DNA from: Endocalyx cinctus | Lineage: Eukaryota; Ascomycota; Sordariomycetes; Amphisphaeriales; Apiosporaceae | NCBI GenBank assembly: GCA_001600455.1 | Contig: BCKC01000004.1 | Location: 2,964,915-3,028,914 of the forward strand | DNA length: 64,000 bases | Reading direction: 5' to 3' | Part shown: positions 45,607 to 56,029 of the stretch, piece after piece | Layout: the number at the start of each line of letters is the position of its first letter | Position numbering within the stretch: position 1 is the first letter of the stretch | Made by a program: the position numbers and the translations under genes | The notes under the pieces: model-generated | Told to the model about the DNA's origin: nothing | The model's database searches: none | The model's input: the letters and a program-made list of their open reading frames with translations, nothing else

Positions 45607-46167
45607 ATGCCGCCGAAGCAGTCCACAAACGCGAAAGCTCCCCGCAGTCGGCCGTCGAAATCTCCAGCGGCATCTTCGTCGGGATCCCGAGCGCAGAACG
45701 CGGCCGGTGGATCATCTACCACCTCGCGCCGCGGAGGGCATCAACAGCAACAACATCGTCGTAACGATTCGGATCCGTTCGCGGACTTGGATGATAATAG
45801 CAGGAATATGGATATAGACGAGCAAGACGAAGAAGAGGAGGAAGAAGATGAAGAGGAGGATACAAAAAAGACGATCCCGCCGGAACTTTTGACCCGTCTA
45901 CTTCATGAGTTCTTCTCGAAAGACGGTACGCGGATATCGAAAGACGCGAACGCGGCGGCGGCGAAGTATATGGATATATTCGTGCGCGAGGCGATTGCGA
46001 GGACGGCGAGGGAGAAGGAGAGCGGGTTTCTCGAGGTGCGTAGGATTTTTTTCCCTGCTTTTTCATTTGTTATATGTTTGGGCGGATCCGTGGGTTCTAA
46101 TCGATGTTTTCTTCGTTAGGTCGAGGATCTGGAAAAGGTTGCGCCGCAGCTGCTGCTCGATCTGTGA
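45607..46167 (+). CDS. MHF2 / CENP-X histone-fold protein
   Basis: Two exons, 45607-46035 and 46120-46167 (intron GTGCGT...GTTAG, phase 0), give 158 residues. Residues 1-85 are disordered: Pro/Ser/Lys-rich, a QQQQHRR stretch, then an unbroken acidic run of Glu/Asp. The histone fold begins at IPPELLTRLLHEFF and continues through ISKDANAAAAKYMDIFVREA, IARTAREKESGFLE and the last-exon helix VEDLEKVAPQLLLDL. That ending matches CENP-X/MHF2. With MHF1/CENP-S it forms a tetramer that binds DNA at kinetochores and stimulates FANCM-type helicases at stalled forks. The acidic N-terminal extension is longer than in animal CENP-X (about 80 residues in total). Confidence 0.9.
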
Positions 46168-48713
46168 AGAGTGAGATATATCCACCATCTGAAATTAGAG
46201 TTTGGTCCGAGATTGCGTAAGCTTGGGGAGCTCTCTCCAATACTCGAATTCAGTATCATAAATTTGAGGATGTGCTTGCCTAGGCATATCTAACTACCTG
46301 AGCTTACAGAGCTCTCCCCAGCATCCCACCAGATGGTGATGTGCTTAGTCAGGGAAATCGATGAATCGACAGACACAGTCTTTCGGGAATCTGGAGACAA
46401 TATAGGTCTTCTTGATGTTAGCGATTTATCTAGATGGCTATGACGATCAATCGAGCGCATCAGTACTCCGTACAGAATGCCTTGTTTTTTAACCTTTTAC
46501 CAGAGGCTTCAGATCTGCGAATCCGTCTTGGCACTTTGTTTTCATCATTTGTCACTGCCGGAGCGGATCCATCTCACGGATGTTTCCACAAGCGAGACGA
46601 GAATCTACATTTCTCGTCGGGAGAATGGGTTTCCTGATCGATGATCGCCGGTGCTTCCTGGGAGGATTCTACTCGGTACCCGCTTGATATTTCATAGCCA
46701 CGTGTTTCGACTGGTCGGAATATATGGCTACTGATCATTAATAGGGTGGTTATGGTAACGGTAGCAATATGCCCCTACACTGTGCTGATTCTACCCAAAA
46801 AAAGAAACAGATCTAGAAAAATGTCGTGTTGTGTATCAAATCTAGAATACTTATTGCTACAGTAGGTATAGACAAATTGAGAGGCCGCCTTCAAGAGATG
46901 GGGCAACCCTATAATGTACAGTAATTATCAAAACCAACGACGAATTACTAGTTGACCTGCCAGGGTGCCAAGTAACATAAGCCCCACGGAAGATGCTCGG
47001 ATCCGTTATATGAGTTGTTTCTGTTTACTGCACTGGTAGTTGTATAGTGCATACATGAACAATTCTTTGATCTCGCTCTGGCAGTCTGGCAGGGCAAAGC
47101 CAAGAAAGCTTGGCTTACAGATCATCCCTTAGATCTCACCATTCTAGGTAAGGATGAAAGGAGACAAAGTGAGATTAGATGAATGTCGAGGAAACAAAAA
47201 TTGAAACGTGCCAACTCTCCTGACGAGGTCACAGGTGTTTTGAGTACGGTAGTATTACATATGACAAGGAAGCAGATGGGCAGTTGGGCAGGGTGGATGG
47301 TGAGTGGTGGATGATAAACGCGATGCGGCAACTTTAGTTTCCTATGATCGAGGGTAACCGCATACAGACAAGGGCCTAAACAGTGTAATAAGGTTTTATT
47401 TAAACTTTATCAGCCGAAATGAGGTGATAATGCAATAAAAGAAGATTGAAATACGGAGTAGCGTGTACTATTACAGCTAAGATGACAAAAAAGAAGAAGA
47501 AAATGAGAAATCTCGGGTACGGATAAAAGATCTTTAGGGTGACTAAGAGGAATCTGGAACTTGATCGTGTTTTGCAACTGTCGCACAGGCCCAGTTCTGA
47601 GGCAAGCTCCGTGTTCCGAATACCCCAGACGCCTTTTTAGTGCTTCTACCAAACCAGTAAATTCAGGTGGTAACGACCCCCTGGACAGGGTTTAACTCCC
47701 TTACCCTAGTGCGCTTAGCAGCCTTATTCTAGGGTAGTATACCTTTATTCGGCATCCGGTGCAACGTCCTTACACTATTTCATTTCATCAAGTGTTTAGC
47801 ACAGTTCTTTTTAGAATGAAGAAAATATAGGAAAATTATCATCTATATTCTACTGATTAGAGAGAATTATGAGATTAAGCTATTGGAAGCCCAGTATTTG
47901 TAGCTCTAAGTTGGTGTAAGGTATTGCGAAGAGCAATTCAAGCGAACCAAAAAGAAGTATATATCGAAAATGGAAGAAGAATAAGAAAGAAGAGGCTCTT
48001 AATTTTAAGGGTCAAGGTATATATGCCAAGCTTTCCGGGGTTTGTATGATTTAGGTAACAAGGATTTCATATACTATTACCGAAGAAAAAGACAGAAAGA
48101 GAGAAGTAAAAAAATCTCATCTCGGTTCGACAAGCGTCCGTCTGATTGAGGGTGATAGTCCGAAACTGGGTGGCGGCGCTTCCATCGCCATTAGTGTGGT
48201 GTAGAGGTAGCCTTAGGCCTAAGAAGATGGTCAAAACGTGTTTCATACCTTTCTTCGCTGCCCTCGTTCCCAAGCAAAGGCCCAAACGTGATAGAGGAGA
48301 GAAATAAAGGACATGGGTGCATGGGTACATGGGTCTTATAGACTACGGTATGTCATATCGCCGGCGATCCTTCATCTCTCCGGCGTGAAGTGTTCCGACC
48401 TTTTTAAATTCATGCTCGCCCCCCTCCTCCATCTCTGTTTTGGGTTTTGTTTTTCTTTCTCTTTTCTTTCTTCAGTTCCCTACTCGTTGATCTAAGTCGT
48501 CGTCGTCTTTTTTTCACTTTTCACCTTCTTTTTTTTCTTCTTACTCAACTTCATTAATATTCTTTCAGGCTAGTCCTAACCAGCGCGAGTCGCTTTTGAT
48601 ATTACTATTAAACTAAAAAAGAAAAACCGAACATTCTTTCGACACTCTCTTATTTCAGACGACGTTCTTTTTCCTAGGGAATTCCTAATTACACGCCTTT
48701 TCAATCTTTCGAT
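46168..48713. other. 2.5-kb intergenic region
   Basis: No gene supported. A small hairpin TACCCTAG...CTAGGGTA lies near 47701-47740. The last 250 bp are T/C-rich, typical of the leader of the following secreted-protein gene. Confidence 0.5.
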
Positions 48714-49465
48714 ATGCATTTCACTACGTTTGCCATGACCGCCCTTATGGGCTTTGCTTCGGCCCAGAACCTCCACGTCGTTTCCGTTGGTACCACCGAC
48801 GGCAAGACCACCTTCAGCCCGAACAACATCAAGGCCCAGGCCGGCGAGATGATACAATTCCAGTTCCGAGGCGGAAACCACAGCGTCGTCCAGTCCACTT
48901 TCGACCAGCCTTGCGAGCCTATCAACCTCCACACGAATGTGACCGGCGCTTTCTCCGGCTACCAGCCCGTCGCCGCCAGCTCGTCGATGGGAATGGTCCC
49001 AACCTGGACCTTCATGGTCAAGGACACCAAGCCTTTGTGGTTCTACTGCTCCCAGGCCAAGCACTGCCAGAACGGTATGAGCATGGTCGTCAACGAGAAG
49101 TAAGTTCTTAATCATTCCTCACGCAGTTGTCAAAACGCTTTTTTTAAGGATTTCCACTAACATGCCATTTCCTCAGCACTGCCGCCAACTCCTCCCGCAG
49201 CTTGACCGGCTACCAGACGCTCGCTAAGGGTGTCGCCCAGGCCCTCGCTCCTTCTTCTGCCGTCTCTTCCGGCTCTGGTTCCAGCTCTGGCTCTGGTTCT
49301 AGCACCAGCTCCGGTTCTGACTCTACCAGCTCGGGTACTAGCTCAGGTTCCGGCTCCAGCACTTCCTCCAGCACCACCCCCATCGCCACCGCCGCCGGTT
49401 CCTTGGTTACCATCTCCGGCGCAATGGGTCTCCTCAGCGCCGGTGCTGCTCTGCTTGTGTTGTGA
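48714..49465 (+). CDS. GPI-anchored cupredoxin-domain, serine-rich extracellular protein
   Basis: Two exons, 48714-49099 and 49177-49465 (phase 2), give 224 residues. A signal peptide (MHFTTFAMTALMGFASA) is followed by a cupredoxin domain (about 18-125): LHVVSVGTTDGKTTFSPNNI, AGEMIQFQFRGGNHSVVQST, and WFYCSQAKHCQNGMSMVVNE. The His of GNHSV, Cys of WFYCS, His of AKHC and Met of GMSMV fit a type 1 copper site. Then comes a Ser/Gly-rich, probably O-glycosylated stalk (about 160-200) and a hydrophobic GPI-signal tail ending LLSAGAALLVL. Such proteins are abundant cell-surface proteins of filamentous ascomycetes. Their function is mostly unknown; some are linked to infection structures, which cannot be judged here. 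Confidence 0.92.
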
Positions 49466-50302
49466 GCTTGAGTGGGTAGGGATAACGGGGAAGTTGGGAG
49501 ATGATTGATGAATGAGTTTTTATACGGGCTTTTTATTTTTAGAGCTCAAAACCTTTAATATACCTGGTCACTTTTTTTTGCCGTGGCAAGGCCTTCAAAA
49601 AAGAAAAAACTACAACCTAATGGACCATTAATCAGATATGCCGAATAAGGGAACACAAAGGTTAGAGGCAATGTTGGTTTTAAAACAAGGTACCTTTTAA
49701 GGGTCCTTGTAAAATTCCTTCACCAGCGCCGAGCCAGAGATCTGATTGGGGGGCAAAACACAATTTTTTTTTTCTCGTGTATATGGGCGGAACCATTTTC
49801 TACACGTTAAGGTTACCCGGCCCAGGGCGGCTTGTGGTCTTACGTCTTGTTTTTTTTATTTTGCATATCGACGTGTATTTAGAATTTTTTTATGTACCTT
49901 TTGATAATATACCCCATTTATCAAACATTTTATTGATTAGCAGTATGACTGTGACTGTTCCGTTAATTTTCCGTGTTTGCTAAGTAACACATGTTAGTAA
50001 TTACGTGTAATAGTATTGTTTTCCACTATCATTTATTGTCTTGGTAAAATACGTTCGAGATTTCCAACCCCTTGCTTCAATGCTATTTGGATTTTGGATT
50101 TTGGTGGCTTGATGACAGCCTACCCATAATAGATAATTCTACAAATGCGAGTCTCTAAATGTACACGCCAAATATCTATCGGCGTCCTCTTTTTGAGGAT
50201 CCTATCTTTTCTCTCCTTTTTTCAAGCCACTGTTAAAAATTATATGGGTAACGTTTTTTTCTTATATTTTAACAAAATATTCCTTACGTTCTAATTCTTC
50301 TA
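49466..50302. other. Convergent intergenic region, nothing recognised
   Basis: 3' flanks of the cupredoxin and cytochrome-b5-like genes. T-rich with no repeat or gene evident. Confidence 0.5.
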
Positions 50303-51247
50303 CTACTCCGAAGGAAGCGACCTAGGCTTCCTGCCCTTAGCAGCCGAAGCGCACAGCTCCCTCCTCGGCTCCTTCTCGAGCCAATCGGCCGGCCTCTTGA
50401 CGTAGCCGACGCGGGGGTACTTTGGGTTATTCTCGAAGAAGTTGACCCAGTGCAGGAGGCCGTCGTGGACCTTCTGGAGGGCCTCGGCGCGCTCCCGCCG
50501 CCTCAGCGCCTCCAGCTCCTCGGGCGTGCCGAGCTGGCGGTCGACGGCGGCGTCGTCCAGCGGCAGGAACATATCCTCGACCCCGCGCATGTCCGCCGTC
50601 CGGTCCTCGGCGAAGCAGCCCGTCACGAAGCTCCGGGAGGAATCGCCGCCCGAGAGGAACCGGTACGATCCGCCCGGCCCGTACGTTCGTCGGTTGGCCG
50701 ACACGTCGTATATCGTCCCGTTGATCGCTACGTAGACGGGCTGCTCCGGATCGCTTCCGTCGTAGTGCGCTAGCTGCTCGGGGGTGAGGTAGATAGGTCC
50801 GCTCTATTGCGTTGAATTAGTTGTTAGCAAGAGCTTTTTAACTTAAACTAACGCTTGGATTGGAAAAAAAAACGATGCCTCCTCTTTCAATGGCTGAATC
50901 GCACGAAAAAAAAAAGACCAACTCACCAATTGATACTTCCACCAATCCAGCTGCAGGTATTTAGGCGGGTGACGAAGTCCCCAGGTGAAGGACTCGCCGC
51001 CGGAGACGAGGTAGCTGAGGCCGCAGGAGGCGATGGCGAGGAAGGTCAGGACGCGCAGGACGTCGACCCAGGGGTTGTACTCGTCGTCCTTGCGGGCGCG
51101 TTCGCCCGGGCTCGGCTTCTTGTTCCTCTCGGCCGACTGCCGCGCGATTTCCTCCTCTTCCGACGTGTCGACCTCTTCGACCCGCGGCTTCGCGTCCGGC
51201 GCGGGCTTCCCCTTGCGCTGCCGAGCGGATCCTCGCGTCTCGGGCAT
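50303..51247 (-). CDS. Membrane protein with cytochrome-b5-like heme/steroid-binding domain
   Basis: Exons 51247-50927 and 50803-50303 (intron 50926-50804, phase 0) give 273 residues. A charged cytosolic head (MPETRGSARQRKGKPAPDAK...EEEE) precedes one membrane helix near residues 60-85 (VLRVLTFLAIASCGLSYLVS). The cytochrome-b5-like domain of the MAPR type follows: IYLTPEQLAHYDG, PVYVAINGTIYDVSANRRTY, GPGGSYRFLSGGDSSRSFVT, GCFAEDRTADMRGVED. MAPR domains bind heme through tyrosines rather than paired histidines, and the expected Tyr residues are present. Family members (Dap1, Neudesin, and larger fungal forms) support sterol or P450 metabolism at the ER. The C-terminal part (about 190-273) is helical and charged, a fungal extension with LLHWVNFFENNPKYPRVGYV. 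Confidence 0.9.
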
Positions 51248-52915
51248 GGTCGGTGATGGTATACGGGGAGGAATAACGGGTGTTGGAGGTCTAAAAAAAG
51301 CTATTTGCTTAAGATTGGGAGAGGTTTCGACGATAGCCGGTATAGGAAGGACGTTGTTAGACTAAGAATAGGAAATATATTCAATGAAACCGAAGAGGCC
51401 GAAAACCAGAGTTTATAATATATATATGTATATATAGTACGTAGCTAGTATAAGAGAAAAAGTAGCAATTCGTAAATTTTACAAAGGTATATACGCCATG
51501 AATAAATCAAAAGACGGAAAAATGAACAAAGAAGGATTTATTGGGATATGTGGCATTACCGTTTCTCCCTTTACTCATCGTATCTTTTTTTTTCGACTAC
51601 ACCCCAAGCTTCTACTTCCTACCTGGGATTTATTACTGTCCAAAGCTTCCGCGAATCATCAGGGCGGAATTTCAAAGCTCCGAGCTTTGCGGGCCGCTAA
51701 CAGCTGATCTTCATTATTAGCCCCATATCCCTCGTGGATCTAACTACTTTTTTTTCCCCCATCTCACGTTGCTGGGATATTTATATGTACTATGGATATG
51801 TATATTTCATGATAATATTCTCATGAACATCATCCCAATATTTCTGTGGCATGAGTCCTTTTGCAGTGTTATGAAAATCTGTCGAAGTGGCAATTGTCAT
51901 CTACCAACTACAATTTGGGCGAGGTGGGCATAAGTATTGTCTCACACTGAGTACTGTACGTACTACGGAACGTTTCGGATAGACCTCATCAACCACTTTG
52001 ATGCACCCTGTATGTTAAAATGAAAAGTAAAATTACCAGCAAGTATGGGGTTTTATTTATATTTACGTTTTCTTTTGAGAGATGGCTAAATTCTAGGTAT
52101 GCTACACAGTACATTGTCATAACGTATGTCACCCACTTATTTTAGCCAATTAATCCAGCTCATAGCAGTATCATTTCATATCGTTTACTGTCTTAACGAC
52201 TTGAGTGAATCCTGCTTGTACACCATTTATCACAACGTAAATATATGACCCAATGTGGCTTTTGGTTATATCCTCTCGCGGGCCCCCAAGCAGGATGAAA
52301 CTTGACAAGTCAATATCACGCCGACTTCACATCTTCCTAATGAGCGATTGGAGAAGGGTGGAAGACAAAAAAAAAAAAAAAAAAAGGGGGTCTTCCATCC
52401 TTGATCGTGGCAGTCGACCCGTTTAAGATATATACTATGGCATAGGTGCTTACCAGCGATAGAATTAGTCAGAATACCGAATGAGCGGATGACAATTTCG
52501 GTGCTTCGCTTCCTTGATCAGAGCGACCGAGTCCTTTCGGTTTTCGCGAACGGCTGAATATTAACTAAAAAAGTCCGAAATTTTAATATATAGACTTGGT
52601 ATGTGGGGCCCGTGTAGTGGACGTATCCTCCCTCTGCCGGGGTTCAACTTGAAGATGAATCCTTTACCTATTTTTTCAGCCAGTCAGAGCTCGGTATAGA
52701 TGTATGAGCTGGGCAGCTCGATACCCCCAAAGCAGGAAATCCGGGTTACACATGTGCACGTAAGATCAGATAAGACTATGTGTCGTCTAGTGCGGCCGCG
52801 GAGTACACGACCGGTAGTCCGAGCGTACCTCGCGGAATCATCCATTCAGCTCATTCCTTAGCTCTCTTCTCTTACGGGCAAGAGCTCCGATAGAATTCGA
52901 GTTTCGTCCGTTACA

Positions 52916-52959
<44 letters not shown>

Positions 52960-53237
52960 ATCCTATACAGGGTATGCTGACTTTATCTTGATGCACATTC
53001 CCCAACCCTGTCTTCAGCTCATATTTTCTTTGGCTTACTTCCGTGAGCAGCCTACTCTGTCTTGCCGAATCATATATAATCAGCAAGGTAAATCAACGAC
53101 GACAAGAATCGATTTTCCCAGATATTAACTCGGATATTCTCATACCTAAGATCTCGAGTTCCACTTTCAGGAGCCTAGACCTAAATCAAACGGAGATAAC
53201 AGCCTTTGTTTTTCATATCCACCCTGGCGTAAGCATT
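51248..53237. other. 2-kb intergenic region with (AT)19 microsatellite
   Basis: No gene supported. A perfect AT dinucleotide run lies at 52919-52956, about 280 bp before the SDR start. An A run is at 52368-52384. The frame upstream of the SDR start (53043-53237) is open but AT-rich and lacks an ATG, so it was not included in the gene. Confidence 0.5.
52919..52956. repeat. (AT)19 microsatellite
   Basis: 38 bp of uninterrupted AT repeats. Confidence 0.95.
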
Positions 53238-53957
53238 ATGGCACGCTTCGCGGGAAAGACGGCGGTAGTGACGGGGGCCGGCTCGGGCATGGGTCGGGCG
53301 GTCGTGTTAGCACTAGCATCCGAAGGGGCCAAAGTCGTAGCGCTGGACGTATCGTGCCCCGTCCCCTTCGACGACGCGCTCATCAGCTTTCGGCAGCACG
53401 ACGTGACGGACGAGAAAGCGTGGGGGGATCTAGCGTCGGAGCTCTCGGGCGGCGACGGCGTCGACGTCCTCGTCAACGCGGCCGGGGTGATCGACTCGGC
53501 GCCCTTGCACGAGGTCGAGCTGGACGCGTGGCGGCGGGTGATGGGGGTCGACCTGGACGGCGTGATGCTGGGGATGCGGGCGACGATCCCGCTGATGAGA
53601 TCGCGCGGCGGCGGATCCGTGGTCAACTTCTCCTCCATCTGGGGCCTCGTCGGCGTCTCCGGCGCGGCCGCGTACCACGCCGCCAAGGGCGCCGTCACCC
53701 AGCTGACCCGCAACGCCGCGGTCACGTACGGCCCCGATAACGTCAGGGTCAACGCCGTTCATCCGGGCGTCATCGCCACGCCCATGGTGATGAGGCAGCC
53801 GGCTGAGTTTAACCGAACCTTGATTGATCGCACGCCGCTCGGACGCATGGGCACGGCTGAGGAGGTTGCGAAGTGTGTCCTGTACATGGCTAGCGACGAT
53901 GCTTCTTTCATGACGGGGTCTTCTATCGTGATAGATGGGGGCTGGACTGCACAGTAG
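53238..53957 (+). CDS. Short-chain dehydrogenase/reductase (classical SDR)
   Basis: Single exon, 239 residues. Motifs in order: cofactor-binding TGAGSGMG (about residues 12-19), NAAG (about 83-86), catalytic Ser in VVNFSSIWG, catalytic Tyr/Lys in YHAAK (about 147-151), then NVRVNAVHPGVIATPM and a C-terminal SSIVIDGGWTAQ. An Asp at the end of the second strand (VVALDVS) favours NAD(H) over NADP(H). The substrate cannot be told from sequence. It is intronless and markedly GC-rich (GCG/GTC/GGC codons) compared with the AT-rich flanks, unlike many neighbours that carry introns. The start was set at the ATG preceding ARFAGKTAVV, the normal SDR beginning. Confidence 0.93.
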   Translation: MARFAGKTAVVTGAGSGMGRAVVLALASEGAKVVALDVSCPVPFDDALISFRQHDVTDEKAWGDLASELSGGDGVDVLVNAAGVIDSAPLHEVELDAWRRVMGVDLDGVMLGMRATIPLMRSRGGGSVVNFSSIWGLVGVSGAAAYHAAKGAVTQLTRNAAVTYGPDNVRVNAVHPGVIATPMVMRQPAEFNRTLIDRTPLGRMGTAEEVAKCVLYMASDDASFMTGSSIVIDGGWTAQ

Positions 53958-55085
53958 GTTGCTAGTCTACGGAACGAATACTATGAGGGATGAGAACAAA
54001 CGGCAACGAGCAGCCAGCTAGCCTAAGTAGAGAATACAAGAGTGTCCTAAAAGTAAGGAAAGCTACTATAGTACCCGCCGGAGCGGGTTTGATTTAAAGT
54101 AGAGAGGATGTGCCGGCGACACTAGTGAGATATCTGCGGTTTGGGTAGGGAACCAAATACATCAGCTACGGGCTTTTAATACTGTTATATCTCCATTTAA
54201 TACACTGGTACTAAGCCAAGGGTCTTCACTTCCCCCATTCATTCATCCAGCCAGCCCACCCTCCCTAACGAGGATAGGTAGGTCTCACCTTGTCGAGAAA
54301 TAATAATGAAGTAATTGGGCCCGTTGGACGACCATTCCGCATCAGCTAAGGAGGACAAGTCTTCACAATCACCTTCTAGATCGATTCTACGTTGATTCAC
54401 AAGATCACGAGAGGCCATCAGACGCTTCAGACCCGAGCGACGTCCGAACATTACATACACGAAAAATACCCAATCTAGGCAGATCCACTGTACGAACTTT
54501 GGAGAGAAGCAGACGATACCACGATGACTACTAGGATACGATGATGGACGGGGGCTAGGAGGAATGCCCGGTTCATGTACTGGTACATAGTCGTGTCGGT
54601 TCTCATAGCAATTCCATTTGGTGTAGTCACTATAGTTCAAGGCTGGATTTCCTGGTGCGATTGAGTAGATGATTCATTAACCCGCAGTACTGAATATAAG
54701 AAGGGTATTGATGAGAAAACAAGTTAATATCCTTCTTTTTTTTTTTTTGTGATGTGTCAATTGCCCCTGAAGATAGGATTAGGGAGAGAATTCCAACCTA
54801 AGACCTGTCGTTTGGAGTAAAGTTTCAGTTGCGATACAGTGGCTTGAGTGGCTGAGTGAATAGCTACTCTCAGCCTGTGGCTAAGGGGGATTAAGCTAAT
54901 GAACCCGCTATTCCTAGTTCGCGTAGGCCCTCCTACATCATCCTTCACTTTACGCGCTTTGAAGCAACGATAATAATTTACCCATGGGATACTGAGATTA
55001 TATTTCTCCGTATCAAATAGCAGTATTAGCAGCATACCCCAAGATATTCTCCTCGCTTTACGTCGTACCCACGCATGACGATAAA
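53958..55085. other. Intergenic; one unassigned minus-strand frame
   Basis: A minus-strand frame runs open from about 54668 to 54239 (ends LSSLGRVGWLDE). It has one hydrophobic stretch (WICLDWVFFVYVMF) and a protein-like look but no ATG at its head, so it could only be a spliced or broken exon. No family recognised. Poly-T at 54738. Confidence 0.4.
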
Positions 55086-55517
55086 ATGCCACCGGTAGCT
55101 AAAGACGACAGCGAGAAGCAAGTCGCCGCGCAGCAAGCCGTCGACATTCTGCATGAAATATCCACGATCCTGGTGAGTTTGAATATCTGTTTATTTTATG
55201 TTCGGATAAATTATGTAAAATAATATGTCAAATATGCACATATAGACATTCGTTCACTAACCGCACTCTTTCTAGAACTGTCATCTTGACCGTAGGACGC
55301 TCTCCGTATGCATCTCCATGATCGAAAACGGGGTAAACCCGGAAGCGCTCGCGGTAAGTTTTTTTTTTTTTTCTAAACCTTTCCTCCCAAAGACGTAGGT
55401 GTGGCTAGAAAGAGAAACTAAAACCAACTGACTGCGTGTGCACCTTTATAGAATGTGGTACAATATCTTCGTAAGGAGGCTCAGAGGACCGAGCTTGAGA
55501 AACAGCTTAGTCGATAA
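55086..55517 (+). CDS. MZT1: Mitotic-spindle organizing protein 1 (MOZART1)
   Basis: Three exons, 55086-55172, 55276-55353 and 55452-55517, all phase 0, encode 76 residues. The core [48 protein letters not shown] is the MOZART1 signature. Length is typical (70-90). MZT1 binds N-terminal regions of gamma-tubulin complex proteins and is needed to recruit and activate the gamma-tubulin complex at spindle pole bodies. The gene is easily missed because the largest exon is only 87 nt. Confidence 0.96.
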
Positions 55518-56029
55518 GCCAACAAGAAGAAGATGGTTAAATATGATGATCATTCAGTGTTATCAACGGGTTAGGCTTTTAAAAAAGACTTGAGCTACGT
55601 GGTTACCTCAGGGTTCATGCACGGCGTTTGGTGTTCATTCGGTTTATACATCTTGTGGAGGGTAGGATGAACGGTGGTATCAGTGGAGTGCGCAAAACCT
55701 TAGTTAGGAGTGAAGTGCTTCTCGGGTTTATAGCAAACTATCGAGACCCGCCCAATAAATGTATCTTAGGCGGTTTATAACTTTTTTTTTTTTTTTTTTC
55801 ATGAAACGACTCATCCACCCATGCGCCGGCGTATCTGATCATGCCCGTATAATGATGTCCGTAATCCAAAACCAAGCACTCCCACAATGCATATTCATAC
55901 TTGCATAAAAAGAAAATAAAAAATAAAAGGGGCGCTCTTCGCCCTGTCCTTGATATAATATCATGATTCTCATAAAGCCACCCTGTACCAGAACGCCCTT
56001 CTCAAATTCATAACAAATATTTAAGGTAT
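55518..56029. other. Convergent intergenic region, nothing recognised
   Basis: 3' flanks of MZT1 and of the CHY/RING gene. Poly-T at about 55782-55799. Confidence 0.5.

Noticed and set aside
45716..46066. Minus-strand frame opposite MHF2
   Set aside because: Mirror of the acidic/basic repeats of MHF2, without independent support.
54239..54668. Minus-strand frame of about 140 codons with a hydrophobic segment
   Set aside because: No ATG at its head (a stop immediately precedes the frame), no recognised family, and no convincing upstream exon.
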